NCBI GenBank assembly: GCA_945787595.1
Contig: CALZJV010000404.1
Coordinates: 1 to 5,904, forward strand
Direction of reading: 5' to 3'
DNA length: 5,904 nt
From: an uncultured Desulfobacterales bacterium
Lineage (GTDB): Bacteria; Desulfobacterota; Desulfobacteria; Desulfobacterales; JAFDCJ01
Below the pieces are notes generated by a model. That model ran no database searches and was not told the DNA's origin. It was given only the letters and a program-made list of their open reading frames with translations. Made by a program: the position numbers and the translations under genes. Below are positions 5,661 through 5,904 of the stretch, one piece after another; position 1 is the stretch's first letter; every line of letters begins with the position of its first letter.

Positions 5661-5904
5661 CGATTACCACCGAAATTAGCATTTTGAGGGATATGAAATT
5701 AAACTCAACGAAGCTCAGAAAGAAAAAGACGAAAACGAGAATCACAAATTTGGGTTTTTTATAGCCTCCCAAGGGAGCACGTTTCTACAAGGTCAAAGGA
5801 GAAAATTCACATGATCTAATGTCGTACTTTATAACCCTTTAGATAAACATAAGTAATAAAATTAAAAGGTAAATACCGCGCTTAAATTATTTCGGAATTT
5901 ATGA
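5661..5904. other. AT-rich upstream region, no gene seen
   Basis: This is the leader and promoter side of the two-gene minus-strand unit. It is markedly AT-rich: in 5821-5880 only 17 of 60 bases are G or C. It includes a small inverted repeat CTCCC-AA-GGGAG around 5766-5777 and TAAATT/AATTTA arms at 5883-5888 and 5896-5901. I found no -35/-10 pair convincing enough to call. A plus-strand AAAGGAG (5795-5801) precedes an ATG that meets a stop after one more codon, so it starts no gene. Confidence 0.55.

Noticed and set aside
5795..5819. Good Shine-Dalgarno (AAAGGAG) followed by ATG-ATC-TAA on the plus strand
   Set aside because: The reading frame ends after two codons and nothing coding follows in the window. 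It is most likely chance, or a remnant too short to interpret.

Overview
The window (5,904 bp) holds four convincing protein-coding genes and several short repeat or hairpin elements. It shows no RNA gene, CRISPR array, transposase or other recognisable mobile element. The moderate base composition, roomy intergenic regions and three different short degenerate repeat families would suit an environmental Gram-negative bacterium. Repeats of this look are familiar to me from Desulfobacterota-type (former Deltaproteobacteria) genomes. That assignment is an inference and is not proven by any marker gene.

Layout from left to right. A minus-strand gene (78-1913) encodes a large polytopic membrane protein of the ion-transporter type, best called a putative Na+/H+ antiporter. 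A 575-bp intergenic region (1914-2488) follows, divergent between this gene and the next. It contains an inverted-repeat-flanked array of 7-8 bp units and a second short tandem repeat. The plus-strand gene at 2489-3259 encodes a xylose-isomerase-like TIM-barrel sugar phosphate isomerase/epimerase with a full set of metal ligands. The convergent gap (3260-3500) contains two adjacent hairpins, a third degenerate repeat and a good intrinsic terminator for the minus strand. Two minus-strand genes then lie in tandem and are transcribed from right to left. First comes a conserved protein of unknown function (4629-5660), then a metzincin-type zinc metallopeptidase with a C-terminal PPC domain (3501-4517). 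The right edge (5661-5904) is AT-rich and shows no gene.

The two right-hand genes probably form one transcription unit ending at the terminator at 3443-3479. Neither has a Sec signal peptide, which is notable for a metallopeptidase carrying a domain normally found on secreted enzymes. The transporter and the isomerase look like independent genes. No link between them and the metallopeptidase pair is visible. The best lead for something undescribed is the metallopeptidase plus unknown-protein pair. The sequence alone does not prove that they work together.
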